39,513 nt of DNA from Paenibacillus sp. YN15 (GCF_003285005.1 NZ_QMFA01000055.1:1-39513), one strand, 5' to 3'. Shown: positions 7,155 to 17,046, counted from the stretch's first letter. Notes: a model not told the origin generated them from the sequence alone. Program-made: numbers and translations.

Positions 7155-8020
7155 TGCGATTTGCAAGGAAAGGAGCCGAAGCCCCCGTGCGCTATAATTC
7201 CGAATTGGCCAAAAAAATTCTGCTGACCCTTATCATGACTGTAATGGGCATCCTGTTTATGACCCCCTTCTTCTGGATGATCTCCACCTCCATGAAGCCC
7301 GAGGCGGATGTGTTCAAGTATCCCATCGAATGGATTCCGAAAAACTGGAACGCCATTGAAAACTACAAAGAAGTCTGGACAACCACCAAATTTCCGCTGT
7401 ACTATTGGAACTCCATTAAGGTTACGCTGTTGACCACCTTCTTCTCCGTGCTGTTCGCCGCCATGTCCGCCTACGCCTTCGCCAAAGTGAAGTTCCGCGG
7501 CAGGGATGCGGTGTTTATCCTGGTGCTGGCCATCTACATGGTGCCCCAGCAAGCCATCCTGGTGCCGCAGTTCCTCCTGTTCCGCTGGATGGGATTGTTC
7601 GACACCCACCTGGGCCTGGTGATGCTGGGCGCCTTCAGCGTCTTGGGCACCTTCATGCTGCGCCAGTTCTATATGGGCATTCACGATGAATTTATGGAAT
7701 CGGCCAAAATCGACGGCGCCGGGCATATCCGGATTTTCCTGTCCATATGCACACCGCTGGTCCGTCCGGCCATTGCCACCTACGCCATTCTGCGCTTTAT
7801 CTGGACCTGGAACGATTACCAAGGACCGCTGATTTTCCTGAAAACCAAGACCCTGTTCACCATCCAACTGGGTATCCGCTCCTTTGCCACCCTGAACGGC
7901 GAGCTGTACTCCCTCATTATGGCCGGGGCCGTATCCGCCATCCTGCCGCTGCTCATCATTTTCATCATCGGGCAAAAGCAAGTTATTGAAGGCATCGCCC
8001 TGGGCGGGGTGAAGGGCTGA
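7154..8020 (+). CDS. ABC sugar transporter permease (UgpE/MalG family)
   Basis: The partner permease has 288 residues and about six membrane segments, starting with ILLTLIMTVMGILFMTPFFW, followed by MISTSMKPEADVFKYPIEWIP, a signature of UgpE/MalG proteins. The ATPase-contact loop ESAKIDGAGHIRIFLSICTP is near residue 190, and the C-terminus GIALGGVKG is typical. The ATG at 7154 shares a base with the TGA of the upstream permease, so translation is probably coupled. An in-frame start 33 bp earlier lies inside the previous gene. With the preceding permease and the following binding protein it makes a complete CUT1-type importer except for the ATPase. Confidence 0.92.
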   Translation: MRFARKGAEAPVRYNSELAKKILLTLIMTVMGILFMTPFFWMISTSMKPEADVFKYPIEWIPKNWNAIENYKEVWTTTKFPLYYWNSIKVTLLTTFFSVLFAAMSAYAFAKVKFRGRDAVFILVLAIYMVPQQAILVPQFLLFRWMGLFDTHLGLVMLGAFSVLGTFMLRQFYMGIHDEFMESAKIDGAGHIRIFLSICTPLVRPAIATYAILRFIWTWNDYQGPLIFLKTKTLFTIQLGIRSFATLNGELYSLIMAGAVSAILPLLIIFIIGQKQVIEGIALGGVKG

Positions 8021-8096
8021 GGAGGTTATAAATTGAGCGTATCCGGTTAATAAATTGACTCATCACTGGCAGTACGGTTTGGTACCATCGGGTTGC

Positions 8097-8114
8097 AAGG
8101 CTTTCAGAAGCCTT
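8097..8114 (+). promoter_or_regulatory. Stem-loop between permease and binding-protein genes
   Basis: AAGGCTT (8097-8103), a TCAG loop and AAGCCTT (8108-8114) form a short perfect hairpin in the 157-bp gap before the binding-protein gene. A hairpin at this place may stabilise the downstream message so that binding protein is made in excess. There is no T tract, so it is not a terminator. Confidence 0.4.
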
Positions 8115-8177
8115 CAAGGAGCTCCAAGAGTTTTCAAGCAAGGCGATTGCCATTATCCATTATTGGAGGGGTCAAAC

Positions 8178-9539
8178 ATGAGAAACACGCCTTTTGCAAA
8201 AAGAAGCCTGCTGGTTCTGACCGGTACGCTTGCGGCAACAGCTGCCCTGGCCGGGTGCGGCGGCGGAGATACGGACAAACCTGCGGCAGGAGGCTCTGCC
8301 GCTCCGGGAGCCTCGGCTGCGCCGGTCACCATCAAGGTCCAGGCCTGGTACACCGAGCCCCAGGGCAACTGGAACGCCACCGTGGCCGCCTTCAACAAAA
8401 CCCACCCCAACATCAAAGTGGTCTATGAGGGCCTGTCCGAAAAGGGCGACTCCCAGGAGGGCATGAAGAAGCTGGACCTGCTGGCCGCATCAGGAGATCA
8501 AATGGACGTCATTATGTATTCCTCCGCGCCGGACTATGCCCAACGGGTTGGCGCAGGCATGCTGGAGCCGCTGGATGAGTACATGAAGAAGGACGGCTTC
8601 GATCCCAAGGCGGAATTCAAGATTGATACCAGCGTCAACGGCAAATATTATGCCCTGCCCGGCAAGATGATTGAATGGCTGGTGCTGCTGAACAAGGACA
8701 TGCTGGATAAGGCCAAGCTGCCGGTGCCCACAGACTGGACCTGGAACGACTATGCCGAATATGCCAAAAAACTGACCAGCGGCGAAGGCGCCAGCAAGGT
8801 GTACGGCTCCTACTTCCACACCTGGAAGGAATACGCCCAGCTTGCGTTGGGCAATGATCCGGAGGTGCCCTTCTTCGTCAAGGCGGACGGCACTCCCAAT
8901 GTGGATAACCCCAAGTTCCGCTATTCCCTGGAGCTGCGCAACAAGATGGAGAATGTGGATAAGTCCTCGGTGCCTTACTATGACGTCGTCTCCCAGAAGA
9001 TGGGCTACCGGGACGTGTTCTACGCCGGCAAAACCGCCATGCTGCTGACCGGCAACTGGATGGTGGGCGAGCTTGCGCTGAATGGCAAATTCGACACCGT
9101 GTTTGCCCCGTATCCCAAATTCGATGCCAAGGACACCAACGGCTATACCACCATTGGTGCGGACTTTGTAGGCGTAGCGGCTTCCTCCAAGAACAAGCAG
9201 GCGGCGTATGAGTTTGTAAAGTGGTACACCACCGAAGGAATCATCGAGCAAGGCACCTTCTTCTCCGGCTGGAAAAAAGCCGACCTGAACAAAAACATGG
9301 AAGCCATCCTGAAGAGCGGCAAGCCGGAGCTGACCAAGTTTATCGACAAGAACTCCCTCTTGCCCACGCTTAAGGTGAACAAAGCCACCAAATTGATCGT
9401 TCCGCCTACCTTCTCCCTCCAGCAGGAAAAAGAGATGTTAAGCCAAGTGGAGCTGTACCTGACCGGAAAGCAAGATTTGGAGAAAACCATCCAAACCACC
9501 ACGAAGAAATTGAACGACATCAAGGCCAGCAGCAAATAA
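8178..9539 (+). CDS. ABC transporter sugar-binding lipoprotein
   Basis: This extracellular solute-binding protein (453 residues, SBP family 1) should capture a sugar or oligosaccharide and hand it to the two permeases upstream. It has a lipoprotein signal peptide, a basic start (MRNTPFAKRS) and a lipobox LAGC with the modified Cys at residue 27, followed by a Gly/Ser/Ala-rich linker. Body motifs include IKVQAWYTEPQGNW, AAFNKTHPNIKVVYEG, GKYYALPGKM, LNKDMLDKAKLPVPTDWTWNDY and FYAGKTAMLLTGNWMVGEL, which is usual for family 1. The ATG at 8178 follows GGAGGGG. The frame is open for 41 codons upstream but that stretch has no signal. The ligand is unknown. A hairpin terminator follows. Confidence 0.93.
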   Translation: MRNTPFAKRSLLVLTGTLAATAALAGCGGGDTDKPAAGGSAAPGASAAPVTIKVQAWYTEPQGNWNATVAAFNKTHPNIKVVYEGLSEKGDSQEGMKKLDLLAASGDQMDVIMYSSAPDYAQRVGAGMLEPLDEYMKKDGFDPKAEFKIDTSVNGKYYALPGKMIEWLVLLNKDMLDKAKLPVPTDWTWNDYAEYAKKLTSGEGASKVYGSYFHTWKEYAQLALGNDPEVPFFVKADGTPNVDNPKFRYSLELRNKMENVDKSSVPYYDVVSQKMGYRDVFYAGKTAMLLTGNWMVGELALNGKFDTVFAPYPKFDAKDTNGYTTIGADFVGVAASSKNKQAAYEFVKWYTTEGIIEQGTFFSGWKKADLNKNMEAILKSGKPELTKFIDKNSLLPTLKVNKATKLIVPPTFSLQQEKEMLSQVELYLTGKQDLEKTIQTTTKKLNDIKASSK

Positions 9540-9550
9540 TTTATCCGGAT

Positions 9551-9596
9551 GTAACTACTCTGTCCCTTGTTTGGGGGCGGAGTAGTTACTGAAGTT
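9551..9596 (+). terminator. Terminator-like hairpin after the binding-protein gene
   Basis: GTAACTACTC (9551-9560) pairs perfectly with GAGTAGTTAC (9580-9589), extended inward by CCC/GGG. The stem is followed by TGAAGTTTTT. It could stop or thin transcription into the downstream foldase and surface-protein genes. Confidence 0.6.
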
Positions 9597-9627
9597 TTTC
9601 GCGTCTTTTGAGGAAGGAGCAATGCCT

Positions 9628-10611
9628 ATGAAGTTCATTCTGCCAAGTAAAACCACAATGGAATGGCGCAGCGTTATCCGCAAAGCTGTTGCGGTTGCAG
9701 CGGCGGCGGCTTGCCTGACGCTTGGGGGCTGGCGGGCAGGAACAGCGGGAATAGGGCCATTGACAGCTGCCGCTGTCCCGGAAGGAGCGCTTCTGACCAT
9801 TGACGGCTATCCGGTGCCGAAGGAAGAGTTTCAGCTTTTCCTGCAAGAGGAGCGTGCCCTGACAGCGGCTTATTTCAGCAAAACTTATGGAGCGGAAGCG
9901 GACGCCGAGTTCTGGAAGCGTGAATTTGCCGGCCAAACCCCTAACGATTACGGAAAAAAGAAAGCGCTTAACAAGCTTTTGACGGTGAAAATGCAGGCCA
10001 TTCTCCTCCACGAACGGGGGCTGGCGGGCGACATCAGCTATGGGAAGCTGGCCGCCGAGCGGGAAAAGGTCAATGCCAGGCGGGCCGAACAGCTCCGCGC
10101 GGATGAGATATTCTATGGTTTGACTGAATTTGACGAGCCTACTTATTATGCGTATATTGCTGCCCAACGGCTGGGCGATTTGGTTCAGTCCCAATATGAA
10201 CTCACCGCCCCTGCCGACCAGCAGTTGAAAGAGCTGTATGAGAAGGCTCCGGAGCGTTATGCCGCCCCTCCCGTCTACACTTGCCGAATATCCTACTACG
10301 ATGGCGGAGAAGAGACAGTGGTACTCACTGCCGGCTCCATCAGCAAGGAGGACAGCTACGGCCAATTGATCTATCAGAAGCTGGGTTCCATCTCTCCTGG
10401 CGAAACGCTGCCGCAAGTCAACTACCTGGGCCGCGAGGCCGCAGCAACCCTCTTGTCTGTCGAACAGCCGGAGGTTGGCTTCGGGCAGGCTCGGGAATCG
10501 CTGCGCCGGGAATGGGCCCAGCAGGAATTGTGGGCCTTGTTGCAGCAGAGAATCGCCGCAGCAGCCATAAAGCTGGATCAGAGGCAGTACGATGCCATCG
10601 GGTTCGATTAG
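9628..10611 (+). CDS. SurA/PrsA-like secreted foldase without PPIase domain
   Basis: The 327-residue product has a basic start and a hydrophobic segment (about 18-40) that looks like a signal peptide or N-terminal anchor. It has no lipobox Cys in the normal context. The part after residue 50 (LLTIDGYPVPKEEFQLFLQEERA, with NKLLTVKMQAILLHERGL further on) resembles the SurA-N/trigger-factor-like chaperone arms of PrsA and SurA. I see no parvulin-type domain; the C-terminal half is helical and poorly conserved. The ATG at 9628 has AAGGAG 8 bp upstream; an ATG at 9622 is too close to that site. It lies directly before the giant surface-protein gene, so it may help fold that protein outside the membrane. 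The function is inferred and specificity unknown. Confidence 0.6.
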   Translation: MKFILPSKTTMEWRSVIRKAVAVAAAAACLTLGGWRAGTAGIGPLTAAAVPEGALLTIDGYPVPKEEFQLFLQEERALTAAYFSKTYGAEADAEFWKREFAGQTPNDYGKKKALNKLLTVKMQAILLHERGLAGDISYGKLAAEREKVNARRAEQLRADEIFYGLTEFDEPTYYAYIAAQRLGDLVQSQYELTAPADQQLKELYEKAPERYAAPPVYTCRISYYDGGEETVVLTAGSISKEDSYGQLIYQKLGSISPGETLPQVNYLGREAAATLLSVEQPEVGFGQARESLRREWAQQELWALLQQRIAAAAIKLDQRQYDAIGFD

Positions 10612-10667
10612 GCGTCTGTCCGCGCCTGTAAATGAGCAAAGCATCAAAAGGAGGGAATCTCTTACAT

Positions 10668-13600
10668 ATGAAACGAACAAAGACAGGCAAGAAAATGTTG
10701 TCCATGCTGCTGTCTGCCGCGCTGCTGCTGCCCTCGCTGGCAGCTCCGGATTTGGCAAGGGCTGACGATGCCGCAGGCGGCAGGGATCTGAAGGAAATGA
10801 TGTCCGGCAACAACAAGGTTTCGCTGAACTTCCATACAGAATCCGGCGGCTGGAATCCGCAAAGCGCCGGGGAACGGCTGTGGCTGGATATTGCCGACAA
10901 CAGCGTAGTGGTGGATCAGTTCGGCTATGAGATTGTTTCCGACAACAAGGATTTTTACGAGATCGATTCCTATGGCTATCTTCGGCTAAAGGATGGCGCA
11001 GCCCCCGCGGGCAATGCCATTGTGGTGCAGGCTGCGGTGGAATATTACGACGGCGCAGATGTGGTGTTTGCCGACAATGTTGTCGATACCGCAAAGCTAT
11101 TTGACGATAGCGGCAGCGGCCAGTATTACAACATCCGTGATGCTTCGGCGGTGACGGCGGGAACTGCCCGGCAGCCCGGTCAAGTGGCGCGCACCGGCAA
11201 ATACGGCATTACCACCAATCCCGCCACCAGGAATAATGCCCCTTATAAAAGCATCGGCGGCCAGACCGACGTCACATTGACCGGATGGTATTATGATCCG
11301 TACCCCTCCGATGAGACGCTGCAGCTTGGCAGCGGCTATGATAACGAAGCGCAGCTCGGGTTGCATATTAATCAGAGCAACGATGCCAGCGGCAGCCCGG
11401 CTATCGCAGGCGGACCGGCCTCCTACCTGCTGGGCCTTGCCAATATCAGCGGCGGCAGCAGCAGCAAATACAGTGCGCGCCTGTTCCGCAATGGCTCAGC
11501 AGCGGGCAGCACGCCTATTGACCAGCAATATGCCAAAACTGCGGCGGATCGCACCGAAGGCTGGCATCGTCTGACCTGGGTGTTCAGCAATGAGAAGCTG
11601 ACGATGAAGATTGACGATGAGACGGTAGGGGAAGTGACCAGCGCCGCGGATGCAAAAGCCTTGCAGGCCATCGGCTTGACGGTCAACAAGGGCAGCTCCG
11701 CCAAGAACAAAGCCTATGTGCAGGACAAGCATTTTGTCGATGATATTTCGGTCATCAGAAACAGCGCCCAGAAGAAGCACGCTGTCATCACGATGACTAT
11801 TCCGGTGAAGGAGCAGCCGCTTGCAAGCGCCACGATCTATCCCGAACATGCTGTTGTGGCCGCAGGCGAACCCGCGGTGTTCACGGTGTCGGCTTCAACC
11901 TATTCTGCCGATCCGAACCTGATCTACCAATGGTACCGGAATGACCTTAACAGCAACCAGGGCGGCGTAATGCTGACAGACGGCCCGGATATTAGCGGGG
12001 CGTCCACGGCGGCGCTGATGCTTGGGAATGCCGCTGGACTGGACGGGAAATATTTTTACTGCGTATTGACCAATAGCAGCGGGGGGCGAGTTGCCTCTAA
12101 TGTGGCCAAGCTTACCGCCTCCGCCGAACAACGGCCCGGAACGCCCTATAACCCGGTGCTGCGGAATGACGGAACGGTTCAGTTCGGTCTGGATACCCGC
12201 GCCAGCTATGAGTTCTCCTTCGCCATCTACAAGGAAGGCGCAGGAACGGATGCGCCCATTGCCACAGTGAAGCGGGTGATCGCTACCGACAGCAGCAATG
12301 TATTCCAGGGGGCGAGCTTGCTTGATGCCCTGCGCGCAGCCGGCGAAGGAACCTATTGCTACACTGTCCAGGCCCGGGATACGGCCACCGGACTTACAGG
12401 CGGAGTCAGCGGCAAATCCAATGGTCTGACCCTGGCCAAGCTGCCTGCGCCGGCGAGCCTGACTTGGCAGGGAGCTACTCTGAAGTGGGCGCCTGTATCC
12501 GGAGCCAGAGCCTATGAGGTGCAGCTCTACAAGGATGGCAGCGCATCCGGCAGCGCCGCCACTGTGAACGCTCCTGCTGCCGAGCGGCTGATGACGTTAT
12601 CCGGCAAGGGTGCGTATACCGCCACGGTCAAAGCGTTGGCCAATCCCGATACCCTTTATTTTGACTCTCCGGCCTCGGCGCCAAGCGCTGCCATGGCCCA
12701 AAATTTGCGGCTGACCTTTGACCAGGCCGGTTTGTCCAAGGGCAGCAAGGAACGGATCTATCTGGAGGGGCCGGATGATTACGGCATTGACGGATTCCGC
12801 TTTGCCAGCAGCCATCCCGCCGTTTCCGTGGATCAGTACGGCTATCTTACTGTAGCGGAAAATCTGGAGGTTCCGGCTTCCGGACTGGATGTCACCATCT
12901 CCGCCGAGGTGGAGTATTATGACGACACCGTTTGGACCAACAATATGGAGAGCTTTGGCAAATTTGCCTACAATGAATTAAGCACCACCCATGCTACGAA
13001 TAACGGAGCCCGTCTGCGCCTGATGAGCAAATCCGAGCTGCCTGGCGGCGAGGCTGCGCGCACCGGCCGCCTGGGTACTACGCCTTATGCGGTAGACGGC
13101 TATGGCTCGAATATCTCTTTGGCGGAGGCGACAACAGGCTCTCTGATCTTCTGGTATTATGATCCGTACACAGCCGCGGAACAAGCGGATGCCGACAAAA
13201 AGATTGGCAAATTCGGCGTGGCCATCAATGTTTCCGGCTCCAATAATCCGGCGGCGACCAACTTTGCAGGCGTCGCGTATAACGATGGCACGGCGGCCAA
13301 TACTCACTATGCCTACCGTACCTCGGGAACGAACTGGTTCAACGTTCCTGCAGCCCGGTCCGCAGGCTGGCACAAGTTTGAATTCCGCGTGACTGCGGCA
13401 GGCATGGAATTGTATGTGGATGGGGTGAAAGCCCGGGATCTGGACCCCGGCATCACGCAGATTAAGGGCTTGCAGCTTTGCAACAACTGGGGAACCCAGG
13501 GCGGCAACGGCAGCTATATCAATGGCAAGCATTTTATAGATGACATCTATGTGATCCGGGAGAGCGCACAGAAGAAAACCGAAACGGTGCAGACTGCGAT

Positions 13601-16600
13601 TCGTATTCTGCCGAAGCAATATACGATTGATCCGGCAGCCCCGGAATTTGATCTCCAGGACCCGCAGGATTTGCCGCTCACAGTGTCGCCCGATCTGACA
13701 GAGCTGACTTCTGTCAGTCTCGACGGTGTGACTCTGACGGACGGGCTTGACTACCAGGTTGCAGGAAATACGCTGGTGATCCGTCAGTCGGCATTGGCGG
13801 GCAAGAGTATTGGCCAGCATCAATTGGTATTGATGGTGGAAGGCAGCCGGGCAGTTCCTTTTTCCATCAGCGTGATCGAGACGCTCTCCCGCGCCTACTA
13901 TGTGGATTCCGCCAAGGGCAACGACGATAATGACGGTTCTTCACCCGATACGGCGTGGAAAACCCTTGCCAAGCTGAACGCTATCGGCTCGTTCCAATAT
14001 GGCGACCGGATCTACTTGCAGGAATCGGGGATTTGGAACGAACAACTGGTGCTTCAGGGACAGGGACGCCCCGGCAAGCCCATTATCCTGACCAAGTATG
14101 CAGTGGTGGACGGCGAAGTGAAGATTGGCGCTGCCACCGGAAATACCGGCAAACGCCCTGTCATTAACGGCATGGGGACTGAGGGGAAGAAACCGTCCTA
14201 CATTGTTCAAGACAATGCCAGCGGTGCGATCAAGCTTAACGGCACGGTGGAGCTTTGGGACTCCAGCTTCTGGGAGATTAGCTGGCTGGAGGTCACAAAT
14301 ATGGGGCCGACCCCCGGCAATGGCCGCAGCGGCATCATGGTTATCAGCGATTATACGCCCAACGCCAACAGCGAGCGCACGGTGACCAATTGGCTGGCCA
14401 GCAAAAAAGAGCATATCTACATCACCGACTGCTATGTCCATGATGTGAACGGCAAACACCAGGCCCACGACGGCACCAAGCACGCCGGCGGAATTGTCGG
14501 CTACGGGTATCTGTCCGATTTCCGGGTAGAGCGCAATCGTGTCTCCCGCGTAGATAACGAAGGCATCCGCAACACGGTGTTCCACCCCGGCGGAACCAAC
14601 AGCGCCGCAGGCTATCCTGCCGATGCCGACACAAGAATGTTCTTCAAAAATAATTTTATTGATAAGGTTGCCGGCGATGCAATGGTGATGGCAGGGGTCA
14701 ATTACGGCGAAATGTCCTATAATGTCGCCACTACCCTTGGCCGCAGCTATGTAACCGGAACGGATCAGAAGCCGCTGTCCGAGGGAGCGGAGCCTGTCCT
14801 GCTGGGCACCCAGAACTATGCCGCCATGTGGGTTATGGGCAGCAAGAACTCGGTGGCGCAGTACAATGAGGTGTTCGACACCCAATATAATTGCCCCGAC
14901 GGCGAGGCCTGGGACATCGACTTGTACAGTGAAAATTATGTCTACCAGTACAACTACTCGCACCGCAATGCGGGCGGAGCGGTACTTTTTATGGGCGGGT
15001 CCAAGAATAATATCTTCCGCTATAACTTAAGCATTGAGGACGGAGGGTATGCCAACCGTCCGCATCTGGTATACTATGCAGCATCTGGCAGCAAGGACGC
15101 CAATGCTTACCCGTTAATTTACAATAACGTATTTGCATTATCCGACGGCATCAAATCGCTGTTCGACGGAAATACAACGCACAGCAGCTATTTGCACTTC
15201 CAGAACAATATCGTCTATGCCAACAATGAGAACAAGCCCAACCTGTTCTTCCGCACAGGCGAAGTGATCGACGGCGGTTCCTTTACCAATAATCTTTTCT
15301 GGCCCGCCAATTTGTATGGAGCCAACATCACCGGTTATCTGGGCGATGGCATGACGGTAAAAGACAACCGGGTTGCCGATCCCGGGCTGTTGGGCGGAGG
15401 GCGGGAGGATATTCCGGTGCTCTCGGCCGAGTGGCAATCCAGTTGGCAGGCAGGGAAATATTTGACCAGTGACAACTGGTTTGATGCAAAGGTGAACGGG
15501 TTGTTGGGCGGCTACAAGCTTCACGCAGATTCTCCGGCCATTGACGCCGGTGTCAAGGTCGCCTACTGGCCCGATATTCCTGAAGAGAAACGGTTCCCGA
15601 TCAGCCGCGATTTCTTCGGAAATTCCGTTGACGAGAATGATCCGGACTGGACGCCCGACATTGGTATCCATGAGTTCTCCAATGAAAGAAAAGATGACGG
15701 CATGGCTGCGGTCAGCTTCGACTCCAATGGCGGAGGCGAGGATATAGTCATCCTCCGCACGGCGAAGGGTATGAAGCTGGATACATGGCCGAACGTACCG
15801 GTTCATGCGGGAGGTCTGCACTTCCAGGGCTGGAATACTGCGGCCGATGGAACCGGAACCAGCTTTACTGCGGACACTGTAGTGACAGGCGACATCACTC
15901 TTTACGCCCAGTGGAGCAGCGGCGGTGGCGACACTGGTGGTGGCGATACTGGCGGTGGCGATACTGGCGGCGGCGATACCGGCGGCGGCGATACTGGTGG
16001 CGGCGATACTGGCGGTGGCGATACTGGCGGTGGCGATACTGGTGGTGACACCGGCAACTCTGGCGGCAACTCTGGCAACTCTGGCAACTCTGGCAACTCT
16101 GGCAACTCTGGCAACACCGGAGGCAGCGCTTCTGTTTTGCCTGCTCTCACCATTAGCGGCGCTGGCAGCACTGCTGTCAAGGAGAACGCGGATGGCAGCA
16201 GAACCTATACGTTTAAGCCGAATGCGGGAGAAAAGCTTCTTTTTGTCCGTGTGAACGGGATCACAACGCCTGTTTCCGAAAGCTATACCGTAAAGAAAGG
16301 GACGGCCCCTTCTATCGTGGCCATCTTCAGCAAGGCGGATGCGAAGGCTGCCGAAGGTTTTGACGATGTAGCCGCTCTGCCCGCCTATGCCCGCAGCGCC
16401 ATTGACTATGTAACATCGGCGCAGCTGTTCAATGGTACAGGAGAACGGGAATTCGCTCCCAATGCCGAGATGACCCGAGGGATGTTTGTCACCGTGATGG
16501 CCCGGCTTTACGGAGCCAAAACGGAGAACTATAGCGATAAGGCATCCGGCTTTGTTGATGTTTCCAGCCACAGCTGGTATGCGCCCTCTGTTGTGTGGGG

Positions 16601-16928
16601 GCTTGAGGCGGCAATAATCGATGGCGCGGAAAACGGGAGATTCGCTCCCGATCAGAATCTGACGCGTCAGGAACTCATCACGTTTATTCACCGATTTGCG
16701 CTCAGAATGGGCTCCGACGTAAGCGCTGCCGGGGATCTGGCCTTGTTTGATGATGCGGATCAGGTAAGCTCCTGGGCGCGGGAGGCTATGACCTGGGCAG
16801 TAGGATTGGGACTTATCAATGGCCGGAGCAACAATGATCTGGCCCCGGCCGACGCCATTACACGGGTGGAGGCCAGCATCATTCTGGAACGGATGGCCGC
16901 CTTGCTGGTTCATGCCGCAGACAAATGA
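10668..16928 (+). CDS. Giant S-layer-anchored beta-helix surface protein
   Basis: This 2086-residue secreted protein probably binds or cleaves a polysaccharide at the cell surface. Order seen: signal peptide ending near ARADDAAGG (about 25-30); module M1 (about 41-380); an Ig-like domain (about 383-485); Fn3-like sequence (486-670); a second copy of the module, M2 (about 675-981); a CBM-X2-like domain (982-1070, LDGVTLTDGLDYQVAGNTLV); a right-handed parallel beta-helix of the pectate-lyase superfamily (about 1075-1665, opening YYVDSAKGNDDNDGSSPDTA); an InlB-type B-repeat (about 1681-1749, ending ITLYAQW); a Gly-Asp-Thr then Ser-Gly-Asn linker; and three SLH domains (about 1897-2086) that tether it to cell-wall polymer. 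The start at 10668 follows AAAGGAGGG with a rather long 13-bp spacer. Whether the helix is a lyase cannot be told by eye. Confidence 0.9.
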   Translation: MKRTKTGKKMLSMLLSAALLLPSLAAPDLARADDAAGGRDLKEMMSGNNKVSLNFHTESGGWNPQSAGERLWLDIADNSVVVDQFGYEIVSDNKDFYEIDSYGYLRLKDGAAPAGNAIVVQAAVEYYDGADVVFADNVVDTAKLFDDSGSGQYYNIRDASAVTAGTARQPGQVARTGKYGITTNPATRNNAPYKSIGGQTDVTLTGWYYDPYPSDETLQLGSGYDNEAQLGLHINQSNDASGSPAIAGGPASYLLGLANISGGSSSKYSARLFRNGSAAGSTPIDQQYAKTAADRTEGWHRLTWVFSNEKLTMKIDDETVGEVTSAADAKALQAIGLTVNKGSSAKNKAYVQDKHFVDDISVIRNSAQKKHAVITMTIPVKEQPLASATIYPEHAVVAAGEPAVFTVSASTYSADPNLIYQWYRNDLNSNQGGVMLTDGPDISGASTAALMLGNAAGLDGKYFYCVLTNSSGGRVASNVAKLTASAEQRPGTPYNPVLRNDGTVQFGLDTRASYEFSFAIYKEGAGTDAPIATVKRVIATDSSNVFQGASLLDALRAAGEGTYCYTVQARDTATGLTGGVSGKSNGLTLAKLPAPASLTWQGATLKWAPVSGARAYEVQLYKDGSASGSAATVNAPAAERLMTLSGKGAYTATVKALANPDTLYFDSPASAPSAAMAQNLRLTFDQAGLSKGSKERIYLEGPDDYGIDGFRFASSHPAVSVDQYGYLTVAENLEVPASGLDVTISAEVEYYDDTVWTNNMESFGKFAYNELSTTHATNNGARLRLMSKSELPGGEAARTGRLGTTPYAVDGYGSNISLAEATTGSLIFWYYDPYTAAEQADADKKIGKFGVAINVSGSNNPAATNFAGVAYNDGTAANTHYAYRTSGTNWFNVPAARSAGWHKFEFRVTAAGMELYVDGVKARDLDPGITQIKGLQLCNNWGTQGGNGSYINGKHFIDDIYVIRESAQKKTETVQTAIRILPKQYTIDPAAPEFDLQDPQDLPLTVSPDLTELTSVSLDGVTLTDGLDYQVAGNTLVIRQSALAGKSIGQHQLVLMVEGSRAVPFSISVIETLSRAYYVDSAKGNDDNDGSSPDTAWKTLAKLNAIGSFQYGDRIYLQESGIWNEQLVLQGQGRPGKPIILTKYAVVDGEVKIGAATGNTGKRPVINGMGTEGKKPSYIVQDNASGAIKLNGTVELWDSSFWEISWLEVTNMGPTPGNGRSGIMVISDYTPNANSERTVTNWLASKKEHIYITDCYVHDVNGKHQAHDGTKHAGGIVGYGYLSDFRVERNRVSRVDNEGIRNTVFHPGGTNSAAGYPADADTRMFFKNNFIDKVAGDAMVMAGVNYGEMSYNVATTLGRSYVTGTDQKPLSEGAEPVLLGTQNYAAMWVMGSKNSVAQYNEVFDTQYNCPDGEAWDIDLYSENYVYQYNYSHRNAGGAVLFMGGSKNNIFRYNLSIEDGGYANRPHLVYYAASGSKDANAYPLIYNNVFALSDGIKSLFDGNTTHSSYLHFQNNIVYANNENKPNLFFRTGEVIDGGSFTNNLFWPANLYGANITGYLGDGMTVKDNRVADPGLLGGGREDIPVLSAEWQSSWQAGKYLTSDNWFDAKVNGLLGGYKLHADSPAIDAGVKVAYWPDIPEEKRFPISRDFFGNSVDENDPDWTPDIGIHEFSNERKDDGMAAVSFDSNGGGEDIVILRTAKGMKLDTWPNVPVHAGGLHFQGWNTAADGTGTSFTADTVVTGDITLYAQWSSGGGDTGGGDTGGGDTGGGDTGGGDTGGGDTGGGDTGGGDTGGDTGNSGGNSGNSGNSGNSGNSGNTGGSASVLPALTISGAGSTAVKENADGSRTYTFKPNAGEKLLFVRVNGITTPVSESYTVKKGTAPSIVAIFSKADAKAAEGFDDVAALPAYARSAIDYVTSAQLFNGTGEREFAPNAEMTRGMFVTVMARLYGAKTENYSDKASGFVDVSSHSWYAPSVVWGLEAAIIDGAENGRFAPDQNLTRQELITFIHRFALRMGSDVSAAGDLALFDDADQVSSWAREAMTWAVGLGLINGRSNNDLAPADAITRVEASIILERMAALLVHAADK
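15921..16115 (+). repeat. In-gene minisatellite coding the SLH linker
   Basis: About eight 15-bp units (GGTGGCGATACTGGC and variants) encode repeated GGGDT from 15921 to about 16050. Five exact copies of TCTGGCAAC follow at 16071-16115, encoding SGN repeats. Both keep the reading frame. Such repeats may change length by slippage and so set the distance between the surface domains and the SLH anchor. Confidence 0.9.
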
Positions 16929-16981
16929 TATTATTCGGGCCTGCCTCGGCGAATGCCGGGAGGCCGGTGTATAATGGGAGA

Positions 16982-17017
16982 GGAGAGGCGGATAGCCCCT
17001 CTTCTTTTCCCTTTTTG
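16982..17017 (+). terminator. Possible terminator/attenuator before the sensor kinase gene
   Basis: GAGAGG (16983-16988) can pair with CCTCTT (16998-17003), followed by TCTTTTCCCTTTTT. A TATAAT at 16970-16975 lies immediately before it without a good -35. The pair could be the terminator of the surface-protein gene with an internal promoter for the kinase gene, or an attenuator. Confidence 0.45.
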
Positions 17018-17046
17018 CCCAATCCATCACGAGGGAAGGCGTTCCC

